A program made the position numbers and the translations under genes. Source: Chloracidobacterium sp. (lineage in GTDB: Bacteria; Acidobacteriota; Blastocatellia; Pyrinomonadales; Pyrinomonadaceae). From it: DNA of 64,000 bases. The notes under the pieces are model-generated. The model was given only the letters and a program-made list of their open reading frames with translations, was not told the DNA's origin and ran no database searches. Positions 25,001-33,471 of the stretch are shown piece after piece. The stretch is taken from NCBI GenBank assembly GCA_016711345.1, contig JADJTD010000001.1, positions 1,736,001 to 1,800,000 of the forward strand, written 5' to 3'. Positions within the stretch are counted from its first letter, which is position 1, and each line of letters starts with the position of its first letter.

Positions 25001-26687
25001 TGCAGGCGGTGCATTTGTACAAAATGGTTACAACGGCAGTCTCGGTGCCGGAGCAAATAATCCGATCGCTAGCCGAAGCGCCTGGACTGGCAACTCGGCT
25101 GGGTACATAACATCTATCGTTCGACTTCCGGCGGCGGCTAGCGGACAAAATGTCCGTCTAAAATGGCGATTCGGAGCCGATGACAATACAACAGGCAGCG
25201 GAGCATCGCCCGGTTGGAGAATTGACTCAATACAGGTCGCCGGAAGCTACACTTGTAATGTAAGCGGTCCGACACCGACAGCCACGAATACGCCAGTATT
25301 TACGCCGACCTCGACAAACACAGCAACGGCGACAAATACGCCGACGTTCACACCAACGGCGACGAATACCGCGACTTTTACGCCAACAGCAACCAATACT
25401 GCGACCTTTACACCTACAGCATCCAATACTGCGACTTTTACACCGACATCGACGAACACGCCGACTTTTACACCTACCGCAACAAATACGCCTACGCCGC
25501 CGCCAGTGATCAGCGGAACCGTGACATACGGTAATGCTATACCAGCCGCGACACGCTTTGTCTCTGACGTTTTACTTAGTGGTGTCGGCTCACCAAATGT
25601 TTCTGCGACGACGGGTTCGAACGGTACATATTCGCTGAGCGGATTTGGGGCTGGATCGTACACGATCACACCGTCTAAAACAGGCGCTGCAAATGGCTCA
25701 ATTTCGTCATTTGATGCCGCACGTATCTCGCAGCATACTACCGGAGGTGCTCCGTTGACCGGTAATCAGTTGGTTGTAGCCGATGTTAGCGGAAATGGAG
25801 TTGTTTCATCGTTCGATTCGGCCCAACTGGCGAGGTACATTGTTTCGTCACCGCCCTTCGGAACAACCGGCAACTGGATATTCAATCCCGCGAGCAGTAC
25901 GCATGTATCGGTAAACAGTAATATCTCGGATGAAAATTATTCCGCACTGTTGATGGGTGAGGTTTCAGGAAATTGGGTCAACGTTGCCCGATCTGAGAAT
26001 GAAGTTGTCAGAATGGATCGTATTGCGGTTAGTGCTCCAACCCTGGTAACACCGGATGATAAAGAAGTTCTAATACCGGTAAATATCAGCGGTATAACAA
26101 ATAAAGGCATCATCGCCTATGAATTTGATCTCCGATACGATCCATCCGTGATCCAGCCACAGACCAATGCGGTCGATGTTGCAGGCACAAACAGCCGCGG
26201 ACTCACGGCTGTTGTCAATGCAGAGGAAGCAGGGCTGTTGAGAGTCGCTGCTTATGGTCCGATGCCGATCGAGAGCGACGGCGTACTCCTGAACCTCAGA
26301 TTTACCGCCTTAGGTGTAAATGGCTCGGTCTCGCCGCTCACTTGGGAACGTATAATGTTCAACGAGGGCGATTCGACAACAATTACGGCGAACGGAAAGG
26401 TTGAATTATCGGATTCCGTTCCCGAGCTGGCTGAGATCAGCGGCAGAGTTTTGACGGCGTTCGGTATAGGTGTGCCGAACGCTCAAGTTAAGCTGACCGA
26501 TACGACCGGCCGAACGTTAAGTGCGGTTTCAAACGGCTTCGGTTATTACAGATTCGGTGATCTTAAGATCGGCGAGACATTTACTTTGAGCATCGATTCT
26601 CGAGGCAGGTCTTTTACACCGGTTATGGTTAGTACTAACGGTCAATTGTTGAATTTGGATATGATCGCTGTCGAAAAACGGCGTTGA
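22047..26687 (+). CDS. secreted M36 metallopeptidase with dockerin-cohesin tail
   Basis: A 1546-residue exported fungalysin-type zinc protease. Signal peptide about 1-42; FTP/PepSY propeptide (about 60-310), normally removed on activation; M36 catalytic domain (about 330-760) with HELTH at 542-546 and the third ligand in EGWGDF (Glu569). Beta-sandwich domains follow (about 780-1070), including an anchor-like domain starting near TENFDGVTAPAFPAGW. A Thr/Pro/Asn linker (about 1073-1153) leads to a carboxypeptidase-regulatory-like domain, dockerin-like loops (ADVSGNGVVSSFDSAQLARY, about 1245), GEVSGNW, a cohesin-like domain (about 1320-1450) and a final regulatory-like domain (SGRVLTAFGIGVPNAQV). 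The last 400 residues match the tail of the protein at 27082 closely. The tail probably anchors the protease to other module carriers. Confidence 0.9.
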   Translation: MASLFMFESRRRALFCLCVLGVFTAVFALPFQMRSNAAKGFAQRTESHEADLPNYDIRVDKSKINKIAEFRNVSGKSASEVADAREAFVRGEEALKQRVPTLKIEYNEDIRIPEVIAPDVKQGRAFLTGPTTPARTSHANVLINFLKQNTELVGTNANQIDGLKVFSDYTNPDGNLSFVELNQEINGVPVFRGEVKAGFTRRGEMIRVINNLAPSLDYNSLSTDFNDPLAAVRAAAALINNDTSKLNLRVNSKESTDIKTVFGTGDSAPTAEKMYFPTEPGVAIPAWRVLIWQPVNAYYVIVDAATGTMLWRKNITQDQTQSATYSVYANPNAMINVADNPFPLTPGPTSPNGSQGAAIGRTSITRIGNEAPYTFNNLGWITDGLNKTDGNAIQAGLDRDGTDGVDTNSEAAGTSRTFNFSYNPLNPNTNTGDAPIPATQTYPGSAFQQGTVTQLFYISNWYHDELYRLGFTEQARNFQNDNFGRGGVGNDRVRGEGQDSSGTNNANFSTPADGGRGRMQMYIWTGSNPDIDGNVDADVVIHELTHGTSNRLHGNGSGLSTNMSSGMGEGWGDFYGHSLLSEPGDPINGVYTTGGYDTYLGQSGTYTNNYYYGIRRFPKAVIAFTGGPNNRPHNPLTFADADSTQISLTDGAYTRGPYGSSTADQVHALGEIWSSALWEVRAKFVTRLGWADGNRKVLQLVTDGMKLAPIGPTFLSERDAILAAAQASSFAPEAAIDVADVWGGFALRGIGASASIQVNGSSGTTRVTEAFDLPNLYQTPNLTISDASGDNDGFPEPGELLSLAIPLTNSTGSNAASVTLQIVGGGSANYGTIVTGATVSQQVSYSVPPGTVCGSTITLTLNVNSSLGATSFTRTFSVGQPTVTLTENFDGVTAPAFPAGWAAAVVQSGINFVTSNTTPDTAPNVAFALDPTTVGGGTDLTSPSIAINSAAATVTFRNNYDTEPGWDGGVLEISIGAGAFQDVITAGGAFVQNGYNGSLGAGANNPIASRSAWTGNSAGYITSIVRLPAAASGQNVRLKWRFGADDNTTGSGASPGWRIDSIQVAGSYTCNVSGPTPTATNTPVFTPTSTNTATATNTPTFTPTATNTATFTPTATNTATFTPTASNTATFTPTSTNTPTFTPTATNTPTPPPVISGTVTYGNAIPAATRFVSDVLLSGVGSPNVSATTGSNGTYSLSGFGAGSYTITPSKTGAANGSISSFDAARISQHTTGGAPLTGNQLVVADVSGNGVVSSFDSAQLARYIVSSPPFGTTGNWIFNPASSTHVSVNSNISDENYSALLMGEVSGNWVNVARSENEVVRMDRIAVSAPTLVTPDDKEVLIPVNISGITNKGIIAYEFDLRYDPSVIQPQTNAVDVAGTNSRGLTAVVNAEEAGLLRVAAYGPMPIESDGVLLNLRFTALGVNGSVSPLTWERIMFNEGDSTTITANGKVELSDSVPELAEISGRVLTAFGIGVPNAQVKLTDTTGRTLSAVSNGFGYYRFGDLKIGETFTLSIDSRGRSFTPVMVSTNGQLLNLDMIAVEKRR

Positions 26688-27081
26688 TCGTATTTTTTTT
26701 TAATAAAGTTTAGGTGATTTATCACGGGCGGATCTCATGGTTTTTTCTAAAAATTGTGGAGATTCGCCGACTAAATTCGCAAGGTTGGTTGTGATTAACA
26801 CGATGTGCCTAACGAGACGTAATTATTGCAATAAAATAGGTTAATCCTGTTTCGGAAGGCTTTTGGCAATTGGCGCGAAACGACGGTTACCTCACACAAA
26901 CCGCTAGACCGCTATTTGCGCTAAAGCACTGTCACAATTGAACATATGTTTTTTTCTCACACTCATATTGCCCAAAGAATTTTGTTGACCTTGACATTCT
27001 TTCGTATTAAACTCTTTTAACCGGATCTTATTGCTCCGAGAGCAGGGTTTTGTTCTGCCAGCTAGGGAGGATTTTTAAGTT
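26688..27081. other. intergenic region before the large cohesin protein
   Basis: About 390 bases without a gene. It is A/T-rich with a T-run just after the peptidase stop. TTGACA at 26991-26996 is a good -35 box, but no convincing -10 follows at 16-18 bases. GCAGGGTTTTGTTCTGC near 27042-27058 could fold into a short leader hairpin just before the GGGAGG ribosome-binding site. Confidence 0.45.
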
Positions 27082-30000
27082 ATGCTACGGTCTGATCGTA
27101 AGCGTTATATTGTTTTTGTGTTTTTTTGCTGCGCCGTACTCGCATTTTTCAATTTTGCGTCGGCTAGTAAGGCTGATTCTGTGCAGAACACAGGGACAAG
27201 TGTCATTTCTTTTTACGCTCCATCGGATGCGCTTAGCGTAGCTGACCCAGAGTCTAACCAGATCGATGTTTGGAAGATCGCCGCTGAACACAGACAGTTT
27301 TCAGAAGCGACTTTTAGTAGTTCGATAACTGAAAGTCCGGTAGTGGTTCGTACGTCGGGAAATTTAGCGCCGTTAGCAGTAAATGTTTCGCTGCCTAACA
27401 TCACTGCAACACCCGGTCTTGTCGTGGTTCCGATCACGGTAGATGACCTGACAGGACAGGGCATAATTTCGTGGGACATGCAGATAACATTCGACCCAAC
27501 GGTCGTTACGCCTGCATCAACGGCCTACGATACGGCCGGAACCTTGAGCAGTTCGACGTTCGTCACCCCGAATACGAGCTTTTCAGGCCATTTGATTCTT
27601 GGCGGGTTCCAGACCTCGGTTTTCAGCGGTTCAGGTACCCTGATCTATCTCAGGTTTAATGTCGTCGGTTCGCAAGGACAATCTACTGGTCTGACATTCC
27701 AAAATTACACTGATCCAAACTCGGGTTTTCATTATGGTTTTAGGTTTAACGAGGGAGTGCCGTCATCTACCCTAACAAGTGGAAGCGTCGCCATTCCGGC
27801 GGCGACACCAACGTCAACAAACACTGCAACACCGAGCGCAACCGCAACCGAGACATTTACTCCAACGCCGACTTCGACAGAAACTCCGACGCCGACTGTA
27901 ACCGCAACTAATTCGGCTACGAATACAGCGACCAATACAGCGACACCGACTGCGACAGCTACGCCAGTTTCTGTATCGATGCCGAACATTATAGCAACGC
28001 CCGGTGTCGTAGTAATTCCGGTGACCGTGGGCGACCTCTCTGGTCTGGATGTTATTTCTTATGATTTTCAGGTCTCGTTTGATCCGGCAATCGTAACTCC
28101 CGCTTCACCCGCTTTTAGTACGACGGGAACGTTGAGCAGTGGAACATCGGTGACGTCGAATTCTAGCAACGCGGGCCATTTGATAATCGGTGGTTTCCAA
28201 ACATCAGCACTCAGCGGTGCGGGAACACTCATTAATCTGAGATTCAATGTCGTTGGATCTCCCGGACAGTCGACTGCTCTTACATTCGAAGATTACACTG
28301 ATCCTTCATCACAGTTTTTCTTTGGCTTCCGGTTCAATGAAGGCATACCATCCGTTCTAACAACAAACGGAAGCGTAACACTGCCGGCCGCAACTGCAAC
28401 AAACACACCAACGGCCACAGCGACGGAAACGTTTACTCCGACTGCTACGGCAACGGAAACGTTTACACCAACAGCAACTGCGACGGAGACATTTACGCCG
28501 ACAGCTACTGCGACCGAGACGTTTACGCCGACAGCAACTTCGACGGAAACGTTTACTCCGACTGCGACAGCCACGGAAACGTTTACTCCAACCGCTACGG
28601 CAACGGAAACGTTTACTCCAACGGCTACGGCTACAGAGACATTTACTCCAACGGCTACGGCTACGGAAACGTTTACTCCAACCGCGACAGCCACGGAGAC
28701 ATTTACGCCGACAGCTACTGCGACCGAGACGTTTACGCCGACAGCTACGGCAACGGAAACGTTTACTCCAACGGCTACGGCAACGGAAACGTTTACGCCG
28801 ACAGCTACGGCAACGGAGACGTTCACTCCAACGGCTACGGCTACAGAGACGTTTACTCCAACAGCAACTGCGACGGAAACGTTTACACCAACAGCAACTG
28901 CGACGGAGACATTTACGCCGACAGCTACTGCGACCGAGACGTTTACGCCGACAGCAACTTCGACGGAAACGTTTACTCCGACAGCAACAGCTACGGAAAC
29001 ATTCACTCCGACAGCAACTGCAACGGAAACGTTTACTCCAACCGCAACCGCAACGGAGACGTTTACTCCGACAGCAACAGCTACGGAAACATTCACTCCG
29101 ACAGCAACTGCGACGGAGACGTTTACTCCGACAGCAACTGCAACGGAAACATTCACTCCAACAGCAACCGCAACGGAAACATTCACTCCAACAGCAACCG
29201 CAACGGAGACATTTACTCCAACGGCTACGGCTACGGAAACGTTTACTCCAACCGCGACAGCCACGGAGACATTTACACCGACAGCTACTGCGACCGAGAC
29301 GTTTACTCCGACAGCAACTTCGACGGAAACGTCTACACCGACAGCAACAGCTACGGAAACATTCACTCCGACAGCAACTGCGACGGAGACGTTTACTCCG
29401 ACAGCAACTGCAACGGAAACATTCACTCCAACAGCAACCGCAACGGAGACGTTTACACCAACGGCCACAGCGACGGAGACATTTACTCCAACAGCAACCG
29501 CAACGGAAACGTTTACTCCAACAGCAACCGCAACGGAGACGTTTACGCCGACAGCTACTGCGACCGAGACGTTTACGCCGACAGCTACGGCAACGGAAAC
29601 GTTTACTCCAACTGCTACGGCAACGGAAACATTTACTCCAACGGCTACAGCCACGGAAACGTTTACTCCAACGGCAACGGCTACAGAGACGTTTACTCCA
29701 ACGGCAACGGCTACAGAGACGTTTACCCCAACCGCTACGGCTACGGCGACATCAACCTTCACACCGACGGCGACTTCGACGGCAACCTTTACGCCAACTT
29801 CTACAGCGACTGCGACTGCGACTGCAACGCCGATATGTGTTACGGTTTCGATCCCGGATCAAACTTCATTGACCGGAGTTTCTGCTACGGTACCTGTTAA
29901 CACGTCGGATGTGACCGGCATGGGAGCGGTTTCAGCAGACTTCACCGTCACTTTTGATCCGGCAGTCTTGACGCCGAACGGAGTAACATTCGGCAGCGTC

Positions 30001-31422
30001 GGTAGTTCGAACGGCGGTGGACGGACGATAAATGTGCAGAATCCGGGAGCCGGAACAATGATCATCTCGATCTTTGGAGGAAATCAATTTATCGGCAGCG
30101 GAGCGTTGGTCAATATCAACTTCAATGTTATCGGATTGCCGGGAGCGATGAGTTCGGTGGCATTATCGTCGTTCCAGTACAACGAAGGCCCGCCTTGCGG
30201 CTTACTAAATAGCGGCAGAGTCGATGTGATCTCAGGCACGATTTCGGGAACGGTAACATACGGCAATATCCTGACGGCACCCGCACCTCGAAATGTGCCA
30301 AATGTTACTCTGAGCGCCGCAGGTTCGCCGCCAGTATTTACTACAACCGACTCTTTGGGCACATATTCGCTGAATGGTTTTGGATCAGGTCAGTATACAA
30401 TTACGCCAACCAAGTCCGGCGGAGTGAATGGAGCAGTAAACGCCTTCGATGCAGCCCAGATCGCGCAGTATGTCGTCATGCTTATCCCCTTTAACCCGAC
30501 TCAGCAGACAGTGGCGAATGTAAGCGGTTCAGGCAGCATTTCATCATTTGATGCCACATTGGTGGCGCGATATGTGGTTCAGCTTGAGCCAATGGGTGAC
30601 ACGACAGGAAACTGGATCTTTAACCCGACAAGTAGGACTTACCCGAACGTCTTTGCGAATGTCTCTAATGAGAACATTTCCGCATTGCTGATGGGCGATG
30701 TCACCGGAAACTGGAATGACCCCGTTTCCTTACCGGGCCGTGCTGCAAACGGACCCGAGAGGGCTATAGCTATTAAAGCACCGCAAATGACGGCTGGGCC
30801 TGACCAACACGTGACTGTTCCGATCGAAATACAGGGTGCTCCTAGTAAGGGCATCGTCGCTTACGAATTTGAGCTGCAATACGATCCTGCCGTGATCCAG
30901 CCTCAGGCCAATCCTGTGTCTTTATCAGACACGGTCAGCCGCGATCTGTCGGTGGTAGTTAATCCCTTAACCCCGGGAATCCTTAAGGTGGCAGTTTTTG
31001 GAGCGATGCCGATCAATGAGAACGGTATCCTTTTGAATCTTAGATTTACCGCTGTCGGTGCACCTGGTTCGGTTTCACCGCTCAAGTGGGAAAGCTTACT
31101 GCTTAATGAAGGTAATCCACGGGCATTACCGGTCGATGGACAAGTTGTACTTTCATCTGCAGTACCAAATCAGGCAGAAATAAGTGGCCGTTTGTTAACA
31201 AGCTTTGGCGAAGGTATTTCTAATACTAAGATCATGTTGACAGCGGCCAACGGCAAGAGTCATACGATATCGTCCGATGATCTTGGAGCCTTTAGATTCG
31301 GCGGGCTTAACATGGGAGAAACTTACACTATCAGTGCGGTCTCTCGACGCTGGAGATTCACACCGTTAACTGTCAGCGTTGTAGAGCAAGCGGTAAATGT
31401 GGATCTGATCGCTGAACCATAA
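27082..31422 (+). CDS. secreted multi-cohesin protein with giant Thr-Pro repeat
   Basis: A 1446-residue exported protein. Signal peptide about 1-30; cohesin-like domain 1 (about 100-238); Thr/Pro linker; cohesin-like domain 2 (about 294-433; near-copy of the first, sharing FRFNEG ends); 44 perfect-period copies of TATATETFTP (residues 444-883); cohesin-like domain 3 (about 915-1050, VTFDPAVLTPNGV); carboxypeptidase-regulatory and dockerin-like block (about 1053-1210; ANVSGSGSISSFDATLVARY; GDVTGNW); cohesin-like domain 4 (about 1230-1355); C-terminal regulatory-like domain. Four cohesin-like domains plus a dockerin on one exported chain is scaffoldin-like, but no cellulase is nearby. The Thr linker is a likely O-glycosylation target. 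An intrinsic terminator follows. Confidence 0.85.
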   Translation: MLRSDRKRYIVFVFFCCAVLAFFNFASASKADSVQNTGTSVISFYAPSDALSVADPESNQIDVWKIAAEHRQFSEATFSSSITESPVVVRTSGNLAPLAVNVSLPNITATPGLVVVPITVDDLTGQGIISWDMQITFDPTVVTPASTAYDTAGTLSSSTFVTPNTSFSGHLILGGFQTSVFSGSGTLIYLRFNVVGSQGQSTGLTFQNYTDPNSGFHYGFRFNEGVPSSTLTSGSVAIPAATPTSTNTATPSATATETFTPTPTSTETPTPTVTATNSATNTATNTATPTATATPVSVSMPNIIATPGVVVIPVTVGDLSGLDVISYDFQVSFDPAIVTPASPAFSTTGTLSSGTSVTSNSSNAGHLIIGGFQTSALSGAGTLINLRFNVVGSPGQSTALTFEDYTDPSSQFFFGFRFNEGIPSVLTTNGSVTLPAATATNTPTATATETFTPTATATETFTPTATATETFTPTATATETFTPTATSTETFTPTATATETFTPTATATETFTPTATATETFTPTATATETFTPTATATETFTPTATATETFTPTATATETFTPTATATETFTPTATATETFTPTATATETFTPTATATETFTPTATATETFTPTATATETFTPTATSTETFTPTATATETFTPTATATETFTPTATATETFTPTATATETFTPTATATETFTPTATATETFTPTATATETFTPTATATETFTPTATATETFTPTATATETFTPTATATETFTPTATSTETSTPTATATETFTPTATATETFTPTATATETFTPTATATETFTPTATATETFTPTATATETFTPTATATETFTPTATATETFTPTATATETFTPTATATETFTPTATATETFTPTATATETFTPTATATETFTPTATATATSTFTPTATSTATFTPTSTATATATATPICVTVSIPDQTSLTGVSATVPVNTSDVTGMGAVSADFTVTFDPAVLTPNGVTFGSVGSSNGGGRTINVQNPGAGTMIISIFGGNQFIGSGALVNINFNVIGLPGAMSSVALSSFQYNEGPPCGLLNSGRVDVISGTISGTVTYGNILTAPAPRNVPNVTLSAAGSPPVFTTTDSLGTYSLNGFGSGQYTITPTKSGGVNGAVNAFDAAQIAQYVVMLIPFNPTQQTVANVSGSGSISSFDATLVARYVVQLEPMGDTTGNWIFNPTSRTYPNVFANVSNENISALLMGDVTGNWNDPVSLPGRAANGPERAIAIKAPQMTAGPDQHVTVPIEIQGAPSKGIVAYEFELQYDPAVIQPQANPVSLSDTVSRDLSVVVNPLTPGILKVAVFGAMPINENGILLNLRFTAVGAPGSVSPLKWESLLLNEGNPRALPVDGQVVLSSAVPNQAEISGRLLTSFGEGISNTKIMLTAANGKSHTISSDDLGAFRFGGLNMGETYTISAVSRRWRFTPLTVSVVEQAVNVDLIAEP
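28411..29730 (+). repeat. 30-bp coding minisatellite, 44 copies
   Basis: Exactly 1,320 bp of uninterrupted 30-base units, typically ACGGCTACGGCTACGGAAAC followed by GTTTACTCCA, each coding TATATETFTP. Most base changes are synonymous. A few units carry Ala-to-Ser (TATSTETFTP at 28531 and 28951; STETSTP at 29311). Longer blocks recur: 28471-28560 is identical to 28891-28980, a 14-unit offset, which implies segmental duplication by unequal exchange or slippage. Confidence 0.95.
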
Positions 31423-31452
31423 CAAGGAACGTATTTTGTTTAGCAATAGTAA

Positions 31453-31493
31453 CGGGCTGTCTGAGCACTTAAGTTCAGACAGCCCGTTTTTTT
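31453..31493 (+). terminator. rho-independent terminator
   Basis: CGGGCTGTCTGA and TCAGACAGCCCG make a perfect 12-bp stem with a 10-base loop, followed by seven Ts. It lies 31 bases after the stop of the 1446-residue protein. Confidence 0.92.
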
Positions 31494-31581
31494 GCAACGC
31501 CTTGCTGAGGTAAATCATCTCAACATCGACTTCAAACTTTCTGATGGTCGGGAAGCTATTATGAAGCAGTTTGAGGTCTTG

Positions 31582-31619
31582 CCCCGGCTAAACACCCCTC
31601 CTTTTAGCCGGGGTTTTTT
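31582..31619 (+). terminator. second rho-independent terminator, C-rich loop
   Basis: CCCCGGCTAAA and TTTAGCCGGGG make a perfect 11-bp stem around the loop CACCCCTCCT, followed by six Ts. It follows the first terminator by about 90 bases with no gene between, so it either backs up the first or ends a small RNA. The loop holds CCTCC, complementary to a Shine-Dalgarno sequence. Confidence 0.85.
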
Positions 31620-32157
31620 ATTTTCTAAGCTTGGCAAGCGATCTTTCGATCTGAGCAGTATGGCGAAGTTCGTGCCCGCCTGCGACAATTAGCCATTCCG
31701 CGGCTGTGATATTTCCAAAATAAGGGTGCGGAAATTTCGATTCGTTCAGGTCGTATTTCTCAAGATCGGAGCGCATTGCTTCAATTGCAGGACGATTGGA
31801 GTGCATTCTCACTAAGGCTTCGGTTATCGAAATAGTACCGGTCGGCTGGACACGTTCAGGCGCCTCTACTTTTACACTGCCGATTCCATTTAACTTCTCA
31901 AGAAAATCCGGCGAAAGATTCACAGTACCGTCAGAGAACTTTCCTGTTGATTTGGCTTCCCCGATCAATTTCGCGCATATGCGCGAAATGCCAAAATCTA
32001 CCATCGAAAGGTGTTCGACGATCTTTTGTATCGTCCATTTTTCGCCTTCGGGCAAAGCTACTGCTTCTTCATCAGAAATGCTACTAACGGTTGCTGTCAA
32101 ATATTCGCGTGCCTTTTCATTTGCCGAGTAAATATCGGCGATCGTTTCATATTTCAT
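31618..32157 (-). CDS. DinB/YfiT-like protein
   Basis: A 179-residue DinB-superfamily four-helix protein. The usual metal-site segments are present: WTIQKIVEHLSMVD (about 41-54) and GGHELRHTAQIERS (about 159-172), giving the HxxxH pair late in the chain. Such proteins are putative metal-dependent thiol transferases; the substrate is unknown. It ends 2 bases downstream of the PD40 lipoprotein stop and shares its strand, so it may be the last gene of that operon. Confidence 0.82.
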   Translation of the reverse strand: MKYETIADIYSANEKAREYLTATVSSISDEEAVALPEGEKWTIQKIVEHLSMVDFGISRICAKLIGEAKSTGKFSDGTVNLSPDFLEKLNGIGSVKVEAPERVQPTGTISITEALVRMHSNRPAIEAMRSDLEKYDLNESKFPHPYFGNITAAEWLIVAGGHELRHTAQIERSLAKLRK

Positions 32158-32159
32158 AG

Positions 32160-33467
32160 TTATTTTGCAGGCGTAACGGTCTGGATAGACAAAGGTAAAC
32201 GATGCCAGCGGGCAAAGCTCGTTACACCGACTGGATCATTTATCGGCCGCCTCAAATAAGCTGTTTTCAAATAGAGCAATGTGTCCTCCGGCCATAAAAG
32301 CTCAACTATAGGATTGTACGAAACCAGCAACTTTTCGTCGGGCAAAGTCGATAAAGGCTGATCCGGCTGCAAAGTATTTGTTGACACATTCGCATCGGAA
32401 TTCGAAGATTGTGCCAACCGCTGCTGGTCGCGGTCGTAAGCCTGCGACGAGATCAAAAGCTGGTTTCGAAGCGGTATGGCCGCTTGTGTAGGATTGGCAC
32501 CGCCTGCGTCGTAGATTCGAATTTGGGTTTCAAAAGCAACAGCGACCTTTGCCGAATCAGGCGACCAAACAGGATGTACGGCCGTCAAATTGTCATCAAG
32601 CCGCCGCTCACGTCCATTTTTTTCAATTGTACGCAGACGTCCGACCGGGATCATCATTTCACTTTTGCTTGCTGCCGTGATCTCTGCGTATTTCCATTCC
32701 CTAGCCGTCGTCGCCAAAGCGGCAAGCATCGAGCTATCCGGCGACCACGCATAATAAAAATAGATGAGTCCTTCGTTTTCTGTTAATGGTTTCAAACCGC
32801 TTCCATCAGCCCCGCAAATATATATCTGTTCGGTGCGAAAGGTGAGAACCCCTGTCGGAGCCGTCGGCGGCGTTGGTGACGAAGCTGTTGTAGTTTTGTT
32901 GGACTCCATTTCGTCTTCAAAAGGAGCTGAATCGCTGTCTGCAACAGTCGGAGCATATGTAGGATCCGGCGATGGAACAGAAATATCGCTATCGGTCTTG
33001 GCGGCCCTTGTCATTGCTACAAAAGCGAAAGTCGTCGAATCCGGTGACCATACTATCGAATCTGGAAAATGTACCGCCATCGCATCCGAAGTAAGTTTTT
33101 TCTGTAACTTTCCGTCCGGTGAGTATATGTCCAATCGGTATTCCGCCATGGTATCTGCGATGTTTCGATAGACCGCAAGGATATGTTTCTTATCAGGCGA
33201 AGCAATGGAGCGTTCAAGCAGTTCGAATTGACGGTTCGCATCAAAATCGGACAGCACTTCTGGATTTCTCTCTTCTGAAGCTAAGTTATTATTTTCAATA
33301 GAAGGCGCGGGAACGTCGGCTTCGTAGCGATAATTCAGACGCACGGCCGGAATGGTTTTCATTTCAGGCGGAGCAACCGGCTCAGGCTGAAACATTTTGT
33401 TTTGACACCCGAAAGTAAGCGACACGCCAAAGACCAAGGCTGCCAAGGGCAATTTTGAAAAATACAT
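32160..33467 (-). CDS. PD40/TolB-like beta-propeller lipoprotein
   Basis: A 435-residue lipoprotein. MYFSKLPLAALVFGVSLTFG followed by Cys is a good lipoprotein signal. PD40-type blades follow: IVWSPDSTTFAFV (about 145), YYAWSPDSSMLAAL (about 240), HPVWSPDSAKVAVA (about 300). Propeller lipoproteins of this kind often act as periplasmic binding or assembly factors. The start at 33467 lies 5 bases after the M61 peptidase stop; upstream in-frame codons would overlap that gene and lose the signal peptide. A proline/threonine-rich insert (about 175-205) interrupts two blades. Confidence 0.82.
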   Translation of the reverse strand: MYFSKLPLAALVFGVSLTFGCQNKMFQPEPVAPPEMKTIPAVRLNYRYEADVPAPSIENNNLASEERNPEVLSDFDANRQFELLERSIASPDKKHILAVYRNIADTMAEYRLDIYSPDGKLQKKLTSDAMAVHFPDSIVWSPDSTTFAFVAMTRAAKTDSDISVPSPDPTYAPTVADSDSAPFEDEMESNKTTTASSPTPPTAPTGVLTFRTEQIYICGADGSGLKPLTENEGLIYFYYAWSPDSSMLAALATTAREWKYAEITAASKSEMMIPVGRLRTIEKNGRERRLDDNLTAVHPVWSPDSAKVAVAFETQIRIYDAGGANPTQAAIPLRNQLLISSQAYDRDQQRLAQSSNSDANVSTNTLQPDQPLSTLPDEKLLVSYNPIVELLWPEDTLLYLKTAYLRRPINDPVGVTSFARWHRLPLSIQTVTPAK

Positions 33468-33471
33468 AAAA

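Noticed and set aside
28293..29762. A 489-codon minus-strand frame reading VAVAVGVNVS repeats
   Set aside because: It is the reverse reading of the 30-bp coding minisatellite; any 30-base period without stops gives open frames on both strands. Signal peptide, domains and synonymous changes support only the plus strand.
18077..31422. A cellulosome
   Set aside because: Cohesin- and dockerin-like modules are present, but no glycoside hydrolase or carbohydrate-binding module was recognised; the only enzyme is a protease.
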